Positions 38,960 through 47,907 of a DNA stretch of 64,000 nucleotides are shown here, piece by piece (positions within the stretch are counted from its first letter, which is position 1; the number at the start of each line of letters is the position of its first letter). Under the pieces are notes generated by a model. That model was not told the origin of the DNA and did no database searches. It saw only the letters and a program-made list of their open reading frames with translations. Origin of the DNA: Lachnospiraceae bacterium Marseille-Q4251. GTDB lineage: Bacteria; Bacillota; Clostridia; Lachnospirales; Lachnospiraceae. Where the stretch lies: assembly GCA_018223435.1 (NCBI GenBank), contig JAGTTO010000001.1, forward strand, positions 2,542,001 through 2,606,000, read 5' to 3'. The translations under genes were made by a program, and so were the position numbers.

Positions 38960-40246
38960 ATGAAAGCGAAACAGATCACAAGCATTGCAGCAGTGGCACT
39001 GATGGCAGCATCTATGGGGGCACCGGCCGTATCTGCTGAAGAGAGTACGACTGATTACGGTGGGATCACTCTTACTTTTATGAACTCTAAACCGGAGATC
39101 CAGAGTGAACTGGAAAAAGTAACTTCCGAGTGGGGAGCAGAACATAACGTTACCTTCGATGTCTATAAGACAGATGCGCCTCAGGATACACTGGCTCAGA
39201 AATATGCTTCCGGAGATGCACCGGTTATTTCCATCTGTGACCCGTCTAACGTGACAGAGATGGGAGAGGAAAAATTCCTGGATCTTTCAAATGAAAAATG
39301 GGTTGCTGATGGTGGAGATACATTGGGAACCAAAGTCAATGGAGTGCTCTATGGTTTCCCGGTCTGTGTAGAAGCAGCTGGAATGGTCTACAATAAAACA
39401 GCTATTGAAGATATTCTTGGCAGAGAGTTTGTTGCAGATGATTATGCAACTCCGGAAAAATTCGAAGAGCTGCTGAAAGAACTCAGAGCTGGAGGAATGG
39501 AAAATCCCATCATTCTGAACCAGGAAATCTGGTCCTTAGGCGGTCATCTCCTTGGTAATCTTTATGTATTCCAGGATGGTACAGCAGATGGAAGCTATAA
39601 GTTTGTAAAGGATACTCAAGAGGGAGTGCCGGTAAAAGATAATGCGATGTTCCAGAACCTGATCACAGATCTGGATATGTTTATTGAGTACAATATCAAT
39701 AAAAAAGATCCTCTGGCAGCGGACTATGATATGAATGCTGCTTATCTGGCAGAGGGAGATGCAGCTTTCTGGGTAAACGGAAGCTGGGTATGGCCGGATA
39801 TGCAGGAATATGTAGATGATTCCACTGACTTTGGTATTATGCCGATCCCGAAAACGGATGAAAGTATGCAGAACAAAATTAACGCATTTGCTTCAAAAGA
39901 CATTGCAATCGACAAAGAAATGGCAACAGAAGAGCAGCAGAAGGCAGCTCTGGAGTTCCTCGATTGGTTAGTATATTCAGAGGAAGGCCAGGATGCGATG
40001 GTAAACAGGTTTGGATTAGTGGTAGCATTCACCAATAATCCCAATGCTCCGGTAAATCCGATTAATAAGAATCTGAAAACTTATATTGATTCTGGAAATA
40101 CGGTAGATAATGCTCCGTATTCCGGTCCGACAGACGGAAATGCTGTCATGGGACCGCATATGCAGGCCTATGTAGTAGGACAGGAAAACGCAGATGATCT
40201 TGCAAAGGATATCGAAGACTACTGGAGTACCCGTAATCCGAAATAA
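38960..40246 (+). CDS. Sugar ABC transporter substrate-binding protein (MalE-like, divergon)
   Basis: A 428-residue type 1 binding protein with a Sec leader (cut probably after VSA, before EES) and no lipobox cysteine. Internal motifs fit the MalE group (YGFPVCVEAAGMVYNKTAIE, then FWVNGSWVWPDM). It is about 75 residues shorter than the LplA-like proteins elsewhere in the window and lacks their C-terminal pattern. It is the first gene of the plus arm under operator O2, with AGGAGG upstream, and probably binds a small alpha-glucoside processed by the GH13 enzyme. Confidence 0.92.
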   Translation: MKAKQITSIAAVALMAASMGAPAVSAEESTTDYGGITLTFMNSKPEIQSELEKVTSEWGAEHNVTFDVYKTDAPQDTLAQKYASGDAPVISICDPSNVTEMGEEKFLDLSNEKWVADGGDTLGTKVNGVLYGFPVCVEAAGMVYNKTAIEDILGREFVADDYATPEKFEELLKELRAGGMENPIILNQEIWSLGGHLLGNLYVFQDGTADGSYKFVKDTQEGVPVKDNAMFQNLITDLDMFIEYNINKKDPLAADYDMNAAYLAEGDAAFWVNGSWVWPDMQEYVDDSTDFGIMPIPKTDESMQNKINAFASKDIAIDKEMATEEQQKAALEFLDWLVYSEEGQDAMVNRFGLVVAFTNNPNAPVNPINKNLKTYIDSGNTVDNAPYSGPTDGNAVMGPHMQAYVVGQENADDLAKDIEDYWSTRNPK

Positions 40247-40255
40247 ATAGACAAA

Positions 40256-40292
40256 AACTGCGGCGATAGAGGAATAAACTGTCGCCGCAGTT
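40256..40292 (+). other. Strong stem-loop between binding-protein and permease genes (divergon)
   Basis: AACTGCGGCGA pairs perfectly with TCGCCGCAGTT. The plus strand continues with an A-run, not a T-run, so it is more likely a message-stabilising hairpin than a terminator. Confidence 0.65.
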
Positions 40293-40356
40293 AAAAAAAG
40301 AGATTGACTGCTGAATGATAAATGTTCAGAAAGGCAGGAAAAAGAGGTGACAGACC

Positions 40357-41235
40357 ATGAATAGGAAAGAAAGTCCATTAAGAAAAACCAAATTGTTCCT
40401 GATGTTTGCAGGACCTTCACTTGTGGCTTTTCTGTGCGTTGTTATTTTGCCCTTTCTCTATGGTATTTATCTTACGATGACAGACTGGGATGGATTTTCT
40501 GCACAGAAAAATTTTGTGGGAATCCAAAATTATATCAAAGCTTTTCAGGATACAGAATTTTGGGGTTCTATTTTTTTGACATTTAAATATGTAATTTGTG
40601 TAGTCATTTTAGTTAATCTTACTGCGTTTTTACTGGCATGGCTTTTGACAAGCGGTGTTAAAGGGGAAAATTTTCTCCGGGCAGGATTTTTCACACCGAA
40701 TCTGATAGGAGGAATTGTTCTTGGATTTATCTGGCAGTTTGTTTTTAACCGCGTACTTCCAGAAGTACTTACAGCAATTCCCGGATTTGAACAGTCCTGG
40801 TTAAGCAGTCCGAGTAAAGCCTTCTGGGCGATCGTAATCGTTGCAACCTGGCAGCAGTCCGGCTATATGCTTTTGATTTATATTGCCGGTTTTGTCGGAG
40901 TTTCCCAGGATTATATTGAAGCAGCGGAAATCGACGGAGCAACTGCAGGACAGATCACAAGACATATCCGTCTGCCGTTGATGGCACAGTCCTTTGTAAT
41001 CTGTTTCTTTCTGACTCTGACATCTGCGTTCAAAGTATATGACCTGAACCTGTCCCTGACGGATGGAGGTCCTTATGGAACTACAAAGATGGCAGCTATG
41101 ACGATTTTTGAGAAAGCATTTACTTCACATAATTATGGCCTGGGTCAGGCAGAGGCAATCATTTTCTTCCTGATCATATTGGTAGTAGCTATTATTCAAG
41201 TGGTTTCAGGAAAACGTAAGGAGGTGGAAGCATGA
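40357..41235 (+). CDS. Sugar ABC transporter permease, MalF-like
   Basis: A 292-residue permease with about six membrane helices and an EAA loop (EAAEIDGATAGQITRHIRLP). The N-terminus (MFAGPSLVAFLCVVILPF) is typical of MalF/UgpA-type proteins. Its stop overlaps the next permease start by 4 nt (ATGA), so the pair is co-translated. The ATPase is not encoded nearby. Confidence 0.93.
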   Translation: MNRKESPLRKTKLFLMFAGPSLVAFLCVVILPFLYGIYLTMTDWDGFSAQKNFVGIQNYIKAFQDTEFWGSIFLTFKYVICVVILVNLTAFLLAWLLTSGVKGENFLRAGFFTPNLIGGIVLGFIWQFVFNRVLPEVLTAIPGFEQSWLSSPSKAFWAIVIVATWQQSGYMLLIYIAGFVGVSQDYIEAAEIDGATAGQITRHIRLPLMAQSFVICFFLTLTSAFKVYDLNLSLTDGGPYGTTKMAAMTIFEKAFTSHNYGLGQAEAIIFFLIILVVAIIQVVSGKRKEVEA

Positions 41236-42101
41236 AAACGAATACTGCAAAAAAGATTGGAGGCAATAAGAGAGTTGCCAAAGATATTGGAAAAACAGTG
41301 GCTGCTTTTGTATTGTTTCTACTCTATATGATTCCTTTTCTGCTTGTGATCATTAACTCATTAAAAAGAAAAATCAGCATCGTAAAGACGCCATTATCTC
41401 TGGTTGATGACAAAGGTTTTCAATTTGTAAATTACAGCGAAGCCTTTCAGGAGATGCAATTTTTGAAGGCATTCGGAAATTCTATTATGGTAGTAGCCTG
41501 TTCAGTGGCACTCTTGATCATTTTTTCCTCTATGTGTGCCTATATTCTGGTACGGAAAGAGTATCTGGCCTGTAAGGTTTTGTTCCTGCTTCTGGTTTCT
41601 TATATGGTGGTTCCCTTCCAGGTTATCATGATTCCATTACTTTCTATTTATGGAAATAAACTCGGAGTTCTGAATTCCAGGCTAACGCTGATACTGATGA
41701 ATTTTGGCTTTGGTACCTGCTTTGCAGTGTTTTTGTGTCATGGTTTTATAAAGACCAGCGTTCCGATCGCATTGGAAGAGGCTGCTTTGATTGATGGATG
41801 TGGTCCGTTTCAGATCTTTTTCTTCATTGTATTTCCATTACTGAAGCCGATTTTATCTACAATTATGGTATTACAGTTTTTGGGTCTCTGGAATGACTAC
41901 CTCCTTCCAAGTCTGGTTCTTGGAAAACCGGCGACCTATACATTGCCTATTGCAATCCGAACTTTTGTAGGTACTTTTTCCAGTGATTTTGGAAATATGA
42001 TGGCGGCTCTTGTAATGACCGTGTTTCCTGTCATTGTGGTTTATATTTTCCTGCAGAAGTACATTGTTGGCGGAGTGGTTGCAGGTGCTGTAAAATCATG
42101 A
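41232..42101 (+). CDS. Sugar ABC transporter permease, MalG-like
   Basis: A 289-residue permease with about six membrane helices, an EAA loop (EEAALIDGCGPFQIFFFIVFP) and the KYIVGGVVAGAVKS C-terminus. It completes the importer with the overlapping upstream gene. The LacI gene follows after 120 nt, which contain its own promoter and operator O3. Confidence 0.93.
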   Translation: MKTNTAKKIGGNKRVAKDIGKTVAAFVLFLLYMIPFLLVIINSLKRKISIVKTPLSLVDDKGFQFVNYSEAFQEMQFLKAFGNSIMVVACSVALLIIFSSMCAYILVRKEYLACKVLFLLLVSYMVVPFQVIMIPLLSIYGNKLGVLNSRLTLILMNFGFGTCFAVFLCHGFIKTSVPIALEEAALIDGCGPFQIFFFIVFPLLKPILSTIMVLQFLGLWNDYLLPSLVLGKPATYTLPIAIRTFVGTFSSDFGNMMAALVMTVFPVIVVYIFLQKYIVGGVVAGAVKS

Positions 42102-42166
42102 GAAAATAACTCGGTTTACTTTAGAATTTATTGTGAAACGTGCAGGACTTTTTGAATAAAGTATGT

Positions 42167-42189
42167 TATGATGTGAGAAAACGTTTACA
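42167..42189 (+). promoter_or_regulatory. lacI-family gene promoter with operator O3
   Basis: A -10 TATGAT (42167-42172) is followed by AGAAAACGTTTACA (42176-42189), matching 12 of 14 palindrome positions. The position near the transcription start implies autorepression. Confidence 0.65.
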
Positions 42190-42221
42190 TATCGAAATCA
42201 TACAGAAAGCAGGATAAAAGC

Positions 42222-43205
42222 ATGTCTACAATAAAGGATGTCGCAAAATATGCGGGAGTATCTACAGCCACGGTTTCACGAGTATTAAACAAGAAAGGAC
42301 CTCTCAGTGAAAAAACGATTCAAAAGGTAAATGAGGCAGTGGAAAAGCTGGCTTATCATCCAAATGTTCTTGCCAGGTCTCTTGCCAGCGGAAAAAATAA
42401 TACCATTGGAGTGCTTGTTCCATCTTATGATCATCCGTTTTGGAGCGAATTATTACAGAAAATGGAAGAAGAAGCAAAGAGAAAAGGTTACAATGTACTG
42501 TTTACTTGTTTCCTGGGAACTTTAGAGGAAAAACAAAAAGCTTTAGAATATTTAATATCCAGGCAGGTAAATGGTATCATTGTCTGTGCTTATCCGGATT
42601 CTGATTTTTGGAAAGAAGCAAAGAAAAAGTTTAATTTACCGGTTGCTTTTATGGTAAATGTTTCTGGTTGTGATCCTTCTGTGATTTCCGATGATAAACA
42701 GGGAGGGCTTTTGGCAGCACGCCATCTGATTGCAAAAGGCTGTAAAAAACTTGTTCATATCAGTGGAAATCTTTCCTATTATAAAGAAGCAGATGACAGA
42801 ACCTATGCTTTTGTGGAAGAAGCAAAAAGGCGGAATGTAGACTGTTATGTATATCAGAATACGATTGATATTACTAAGCTGGAGGAGCTGCAGAAGCTTG
42901 TAAATAAAGTTTTCTATGAGCAGCCGGATATGGATGGAATGTTTCTGAGTAATGATATTCTGGCAGCTCAATGCATTGCTTTTGCATTGTCGCAGGGGCT
43001 TCGTATACCGGATGATCTCCGTATTATCGGTTATGATGATATTTATATCAGCTCTCTGATTTATCCGCCGCTGACGACCATTCGTCAGAATTACCGTGTT
43101 CTTGCAGAAACGGCTTTGGAAAATGTACTTGCACAGATCAACGGGGAAAAAGTGGATGATGTAACTGTAGTACCCGTGGAATTGATCGAAAGAAAAACGA
43201 CATAA
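42222..43205 (+). CDS. LacI-family transcriptional repressor
   Basis: A 327-residue protein with an N-terminal LacI helix-turn-helix and hinge (TIKDVAKYAGVSTATVSRVLN, residues 3-23, then the HPNVLARSLASGK hinge) and a periplasmic-binding-like sugar-sensing domain (NTIGVLVPSYDHPFW onward). It belongs to the group that recognises palindromes centred on CG. TGTAAACGTTTACA-like sites occur before the AKR gene, before the binding-protein gene and before this gene, so it probably controls both arms and itself. The inducer is likely the transported sugar or its product. Confidence 0.92.
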   Translation: MSTIKDVAKYAGVSTATVSRVLNKKGPLSEKTIQKVNEAVEKLAYHPNVLARSLASGKNNTIGVLVPSYDHPFWSELLQKMEEEAKRKGYNVLFTCFLGTLEEKQKALEYLISRQVNGIIVCAYPDSDFWKEAKKKFNLPVAFMVNVSGCDPSVISDDKQGGLLAARHLIAKGCKKLVHISGNLSYYKEADDRTYAFVEEAKRRNVDCYVYQNTIDITKLEELQKLVNKVFYEQPDMDGMFLSNDILAAQCIAFALSQGLRIPDDLRIIGYDDIYISSLIYPPLTTIRQNYRVLAETALENVLAQINGEKVDDVTVVPVELIERKTT

Positions 43206-43207
43206 CA

Positions 43208-43245
43208 GTTCAGACATAAAGGGACACACACCCTGCATACTGAAC
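43208..43245 (+). other. Stem-loop between lacI-family and GH13 genes
   Basis: GTTCAG...CTGAAC with an inner GGG/CCC pair. There is no T-run, so partial readthrough from the repressor gene into the GH13 gene is likely. CGTTTATGA beside it resembles half of the operator palindrome. Confidence 0.4.
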
Positions 43246-43277
43246 GTTTATGAAAACAAAGAAGAGGTGTATGTTCT

Positions 43278-44732
43278 ATGAAAAAAGTATCAAATAAAAT
43301 CATGCTGATCACCTATGCGGACTGCATGGGACATGATTTAAAAGATTTAAACACGGTTCTGGATAAATATCTGGATGGTGCTGTTTATGGATTGCACATC
43401 CTTCCGTTTTTTCCGTCTTCGGCGGACAGAGGGTTTGCACCGACAACTTATGATATCGTTGATCCTCAGTTTGGTGATTGGGATGACATGAAAAAACTCT
43501 CTGAGAAATATTATCTGATGTATGATTATATGATCAATCATATTTCTGCTCATAGTGAGATTTATCATGATTTCCTGGAAAAGAAAGATGCTTCGGAGTA
43601 TCGGGATTTCTTTATTCGTTTTAAAGATTTCTGGAAAAACGGAGAGCCGACAGAAGAACAGATTTCCAAAATCTATCTGAGAAAAGAACAGCCGTATATC
43701 GAGGCAGAATTTGCAGATGGAACCAAGGAAAAACTCTGGTGTACTTTCAGTCCGGAGCAGATTGACATCAACTGCCTTGGTTCAGAAAAGGCAAAAGAAT
43801 ATCTGGAAGAAAAACTCAAATTCCTCAGTGATCACGGTGCTTCTTTGATCCGGCTGGATGCTCTTGCCTATGCTTCCAAGAGAGAAGATACCAATTGTTT
43901 CTTTGTAGAGCCAGAAATCTGGAAAATTGTGGATCAGTGTGAAAAAGCACTGGAGGGAACAGATTCTGAGATCCTTCCTGAAATCCATGAAAATTACTTT
44001 ATTCAGAAAAAGCTGGAAGAGAAAAATGTATATACTTATGACTTTCAGCTGCCAATGTTGATCCTGAATGCAGTATATTTTGGCAGAACACTTTATCTTA
44101 AAGACTGGATGAAGCTTTGTCCGAGAAAGCAGTTTACAACGCTGGATACGCATGATGGAATTGGAGTTGTAGATGTTCGTTATCTGATGCCTGATGAAGA
44201 AGTGCTTGCAACAAAGAAAAAGGTGTTTGATGCAAATCCGGACATTACAGAGGTTCACACACATGGAAACACAAAAGTGAATTTCTCAAAATTTGACACC
44301 TACCAGATCTGCTGTACCTATTATGATGCACTTGGATCGGAGGATGAGCGTTATCTGATCGCCAGAGCTGTACAGTTTTTTGCTCCGGGAATTCCGCAGG
44401 TTTATTATGTGGGACTCTTTGCAGGAAGAAACGACTGGGATTTTTATCGTGAAACCAGACAGCCCAGAGATATCAACCGCCATTATTATGGTATGGATGA
44501 AATCGAAGAGGAATTCAAACGGCCTGTAGTTCAGAAAATGAACCGGCTGATGAAGCTTCGAAATTCCCATCCTGCTTTTGACGGAGAGTTTGTCCTGCTG
44601 GATACAGATGAGCATACATTGGGACTCCGTTGGGAAAAAGATGGAGAATATGCACAGCTGGTAGTCGATTTTGAAACTCTGACCTATGAAATCGATTATA
44701 GTGAAAACGGAGAAAATATAAAATTTAAATAA
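43278..44732 (+). CDS. GH13 subfamily 18 phosphorylase (sucrose phosphorylase-like)
   Basis: A 484-residue cytoplasmic enzyme closely resembling sucrose phosphorylases such as GtfA of Streptococcus mutans (LITYADCMGHDLKDLN, GLHILPFFPSSADRGFAP, KQFTTLDTHDGIGVVDV, APGIPQVYYVG, DINRHYY). The nucleophile is Asp194 (LIRLDALAYA) and the acid/base Glu235 (EILPEIHENY). The reaction is reversible phosphorolysis of an alpha-glucoside to glucose 1-phosphate plus the aglycone, fructose in the case of sucrose. Relatives act on sucrose 6-phosphate, glucosylglycerol or glucosylglycerate, so the aglycone remains open. It is the last gene of the plus arm of the LacI divergon. Confidence 0.88.
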   Translation: MKKVSNKIMLITYADCMGHDLKDLNTVLDKYLDGAVYGLHILPFFPSSADRGFAPTTYDIVDPQFGDWDDMKKLSEKYYLMYDYMINHISAHSEIYHDFLEKKDASEYRDFFIRFKDFWKNGEPTEEQISKIYLRKEQPYIEAEFADGTKEKLWCTFSPEQIDINCLGSEKAKEYLEEKLKFLSDHGASLIRLDALAYASKREDTNCFFVEPEIWKIVDQCEKALEGTDSEILPEIHENYFIQKKLEEKNVYTYDFQLPMLILNAVYFGRTLYLKDWMKLCPRKQFTTLDTHDGIGVVDVRYLMPDEEVLATKKKVFDANPDITEVHTHGNTKVNFSKFDTYQICCTYYDALGSEDERYLIARAVQFFAPGIPQVYYVGLFAGRNDWDFYRETRQPRDINRHYYGMDEIEEEFKRPVVQKMNRLMKLRNSHPAFDGEFVLLDTDEHTLGLRWEKDGEYAQLVVDFETLTYEIDYSENGENIKFK

Positions 44733-44733
44733 G

Positions 44734-44782
44734 AAAAAGCCCCCGCAGACCATGTACACACATGTCTTACGGGGGCTTTTTT
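44734..44782. terminator. Bidirectional terminator between GH13 and fucosidase genes
   Basis: AAAAAGCCCCCG, an inner ACATGT pairing, then CGGGGGCTTTTTT. It serves the two convergent genes from both sides. Confidence 0.92.
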
Positions 44783-44791
44783 CACGTTCCA

Positions 44792-45811
44792 TTACAGGGT
44801 TTTTGCAACCTCGCGAAGGATCTTCTGGCTGGCCAGCGGGATGCGGCCCAGGCCGTCGGGACCTACGTTTAAGAGGTAGTTGATTCCCATGCTGTTCAGT
44901 TTCTTCTTGTTGGCAGCGATCACAGCGGCATCTTTCCAGTGCTGGTCGCGGGCACAGAAGCCCCAGGAATCGTTCATCGTGGCAGCGGTCTCGTAGAGGC
45001 CGTAGGGAGAGGGCTTGAAGCCGTCGATGCCGTTCATCAGGGACGGGTCAAACTCTACATTTTCCGGCATGGAATCCGGGATCTCATTGTCGCCCAGAGA
45101 TACATAATCGTAAGCACCGTTGCCCAGACGGGAGTTGATGAGGCAGTCCGGCTGATATTTCTTGATGGCGTCGAAGAGCGCGCGGCTCTGATTCTCTTTC
45201 AGGGTCATGGGCATATCGAACCAGATCAGGCAGAGATCGCCGTAGTTGCGGAGAAGTTCCTCCACCTGCGGGTAAATCTTGTTCTCAAAGCAGAGATCGA
45301 AGTTCTTGTGTGCGGTGTCCGGGAAATCCCAGCTGTTCTCCCAGGTCACGCCCTGGCTCGGGATATGGTTGGACAGGTAGCCGCCGCCGTTGGGCTCATG
45401 CCAGTCCAGATCCTGAGAGTAGTAAAGACCCATTTTCAGGCCGTGTTTGTAGCAGGCCTCGCCGATCTCGGCAACGACGTCGCGGCCGAAGGGAGTGGCG
45501 TCCACCACATTGTATTTGTCTACTTTGGAATGGAACATAGCGAAACCGTCGTGATGCTTGCTGGTTACAACGAAATATTTCATTCCGCAGTCTTTTGCCA
45601 GTTTTACCCATTCTTCTGCGTTGAAGAATACCGGGTTAAATGCTTTGGTCAGTTTTCCGTACTCGGCGTTGGGGATAGCCAGATGAGCCTGAATCCATTC
45701 TGCGTAAACACCGCTGTAACGGTCCTTGTACTCGCCGGCCAGCAGGGAATAGAGTCCCCAGTGTACCATCATTCCGTACTGTGCCTCTTTGAACCATTTT
45801 CTCATGTCCAT
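44792..45811 (-). CDS. GH29 alpha-L-fucosidase
   Basis: A 339-residue cytoplasmic enzyme. GH29 motifs: EAQYGMMVHWGLYSLL, FVVTSKHHDGFAMF, GLYYSQDLDWHEP, and the nucleophile Asp199 in LIWFDMPM. It is shorter than many GH29 proteins because no C-terminal beta-sandwich follows the barrel. The start at 45811 is supported by AAGGAGG; a GTG at 45892 is less likely. It removes terminal alpha-L-fucose, for instance from host or plant oligosaccharides. It lies 123 nt after the Ser/Thr kinase gene on the same strand, with no linked transporter. Confidence 0.93.
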   Translation of the reverse strand: MDMRKWFKEAQYGMMVHWGLYSLLAGEYKDRYSGVYAEWIQAHLAIPNAEYGKLTKAFNPVFFNAEEWVKLAKDCGMKYFVVTSKHHDGFAMFHSKVDKYNVVDATPFGRDVVAEIGEACYKHGLKMGLYYSQDLDWHEPNGGGYLSNHIPSQGVTWENSWDFPDTAHKNFDLCFENKIYPQVEELLRNYGDLCLIWFDMPMTLKENQSRALFDAIKKYQPDCLINSRLGNGAYDYVSLGDNEIPDSMPENVEFDPSLMNGIDGFKPSPYGLYETAATMNDSWGFCARDQHWKDAAVIAANKKKLNSMGINYLLNVGPDGLGRIPLASQKILREVAKTL

Positions 45812-45934
45812 ATCGTGTAACTCCTCCTTAGATAGTCTTTGTACTTCCAGTATAGGTGAAATCACCGATTTTTCAAGAGACAAAATCCGCACGGAAGCAG
45901 GCTATTTTTTGTCCCGCCATACAGATTTTCCAGG

Positions 45935-47890
45935 TTACACAAGAAAGATAAAATCGTTGTCCGGATAGGCCTCCATGATGGCGTTTTTCTGCTCTTCCGT
46001 GCAGTTGATGCTCTTAAGGGAAGGAAGCCTGTCGAGCCCCTCATAGGAGAGACAGTCTGCCCCGTAGATATGAAGGGTCTTAAGATCGGAAAGGCGCTCA
46101 AGCCCCGAGAAGTCCTCAATCTGCCAGCTGATGAGGGTAAGATCCGTAAGGGCAGGAAGATCCACGGAGCCGATCACGAGGCTGGAGGTATTGTCTCCCC
46201 GGAAAAAGAGAGTCGTAAGTTTGGAAAAGCCATTGAGGGAGGAGAGGGGAAAATCATGGGAATAATGAAATTCCAGCTCGGTAAGGTTCATTCCGCTTAA
46301 GGCCTCGGCCGTGGACTGGGTCATGGAATCCAGGGTCAGGGAAGTCAGATTCTTAAGGAAGCGAAGCTCGGTGTAATCGTTAAGCTTCGTGCCGAAAAGA
46401 TTCAGCTTTTCCAGCGAATCCGAAAGGAGGGGCTTGATGGTGGAAACCTTCGTCTCGCCAAGGTCCAGATTCTTAAGGGCCGGAAGGGGAGCGAGAGAGG
46501 AAAGGTCCTCGATTTCCAGCCTGGAAAGGTTCAGGCTCTCAATATGAGAATTTCCACTTAAGGGGGTAAGATCCGTCAGCGGATTGTAGCCCAGGCCCAG
46601 TTCTTTTATCGTTGTGTCCTTCAGGGGAGAAATATCAGAGATCTGCTGGTTGTAGAGGCTTAAGACGGTGAGGTTTGGCATATGGGTGATATCTTCCAGA
46701 GAAGAGATGGTTCCTCGCTGTTTGTAGAGTTCTGCGTTCCGCGTGGCTTCATCGTAAAACCAGATGGAATTTCCGAGGGACTGAAATTCGCTGTCAGAGG
46801 AAAAAATCTGAAGGCCGAAAATGTGAAGCTCCGTCACTTTTTCGAGATCGGAAAGCGTGAGAAGCCCTTCCGGTTTGTTGAGCATGGAGCGTACGGCCTC
46901 TTCGATGAGAGGTTCCGTGAAGGTATAGCTGTCTTTCTTCTGGAAAATCGTCTTCGGAAGGGAAATTTTCCCGGAGAGTCTCCAGCCGGCCGCCAGTCCG
47001 GCGCCTGCTGTGAAAAGAAAGAGAAGGAAATAGGGCAGGCGGGAACGGCTGTGTTTTCGAAAAGGGGGAACTGCAATTGGAATAGGTTGGGAAGAAAAGA
47101 CAGAAGGGTACCGGGCTTTCAGAAGGTCCGGAAGCAGTTCCTCCGTGGTCTGATATCGTTTGTCGGGGTCGAACATCGTGGCTTTGGTGACGATCTGGCG
47201 GACCGGCTCGCTGAGCTCCATAAGAACCGCATTTTCCGGTTTGTACTCTCCGGTGATGCAGTAGAGAAGCAGGATTCCCAGGGAATAAATGTCGCTTCGA
47301 AGATCCGTCTGCTGGTAGCCGAACTGCTCCGGCGGAGCGGTAAGCCGGGTTCCCATGACCAGCGTATCGCTTATCTTTGAGGAATTGAGGAAGCGGGAGA
47401 TGCCAAGGTCGATGAAATGGCATTTTCCAAAGCTGTCCACGATGACGTTCTGGGGTTTGATGTCCCGATGAAGCAGGGACGGGGTCTGAGTATGCATAAA
47501 ATGAAGAATCTCTGTCAGTTCGATCAAATACTCCAGGGCCGTCGGTTCGGCGAAGCCCGGGCGTTCATAGTTCGACTCACAGAGTTCCTCCAGACTTTTT
47601 CCTTCTATATAAGAACGGATATAAAAACAGGTTTCCCCATACCACTCCAGGAGAATGGGCCGGGGAAAAGAGGCTGCAAAGGGCGAATCGGTCTGATGAA
47701 TCATCTCCAGGACCATTTTTTCCTGGAGAAGGGATTTGGACAGAAGAGGATCGCTGGCAGTCTTGAGGAGGACGGTCTTTCCGCTGCTTCTGACAGCGAT
47801 GAGACAGGTAGAAGCCTGCTCCGAATATTTCAGACAGGAAACGAGCTCGTAATGTTCTGCGAGAGGGTCAGGCAGGATGAGATCTTTCAT
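45935..47890 (-). CDS. Membrane Ser/Thr protein kinase with extracellular leucine-rich repeats
   Basis: A 651-residue protein. The N-terminal Hanks-type kinase domain (about residues 10-265) has VLLKT as the ATP-site lysine, catalytic Asp143 in HRDIKPQN, a DLG in place of DFG, APPEQFGYQQTDLRSDIYSLG, and the C-lobe arginine in DPDKRYQT. One membrane helix lies near residues 285-303. The outside part carries about ten leucine-rich repeats of the SDS22/internalin type (LTVLSLYNQQISDISPL and following). Most bacterial kinases of this plan carry PASTA or other domains outside, so the LRR exterior is unusual. The XRE-type gene ends 17 nt upstream and is probably co-transcribed. Confidence 0.88.
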   Translation of the reverse strand: MKDLILPDPLAEHYELVSCLKYSEQASTCLIAVRSSGKTVLLKTASDPLLSKSLLQEKMVLEMIHQTDSPFAASFPRPILLEWYGETCFYIRSYIEGKSLEELCESNYERPGFAEPTALEYLIELTEILHFMHTQTPSLLHRDIKPQNVIVDSFGKCHFIDLGISRFLNSSKISDTLVMGTRLTAPPEQFGYQQTDLRSDIYSLGILLLYCITGEYKPENAVLMELSEPVRQIVTKATMFDPDKRYQTTEELLPDLLKARYPSVFSSQPIPIAVPPFRKHSRSRLPYFLLFLFTAGAGLAAGWRLSGKISLPKTIFQKKDSYTFTEPLIEEAVRSMLNKPEGLLTLSDLEKVTELHIFGLQIFSSDSEFQSLGNSIWFYDEATRNAELYKQRGTISSLEDITHMPNLTVLSLYNQQISDISPLKDTTIKELGLGYNPLTDLTPLSGNSHIESLNLSRLEIEDLSSLAPLPALKNLDLGETKVSTIKPLLSDSLEKLNLFGTKLNDYTELRFLKNLTSLTLDSMTQSTAEALSGMNLTELEFHYSHDFPLSSLNGFSKLTTLFFRGDNTSSLVIGSVDLPALTDLTLISWQIEDFSGLERLSDLKTLHIYGADCLSYEGLDRLPSLKSINCTEEQKNAIMEAYPDNDFIFLV

Positions 47891-47907
47891 AGGCAGTTCC
47901 TCCGGAT

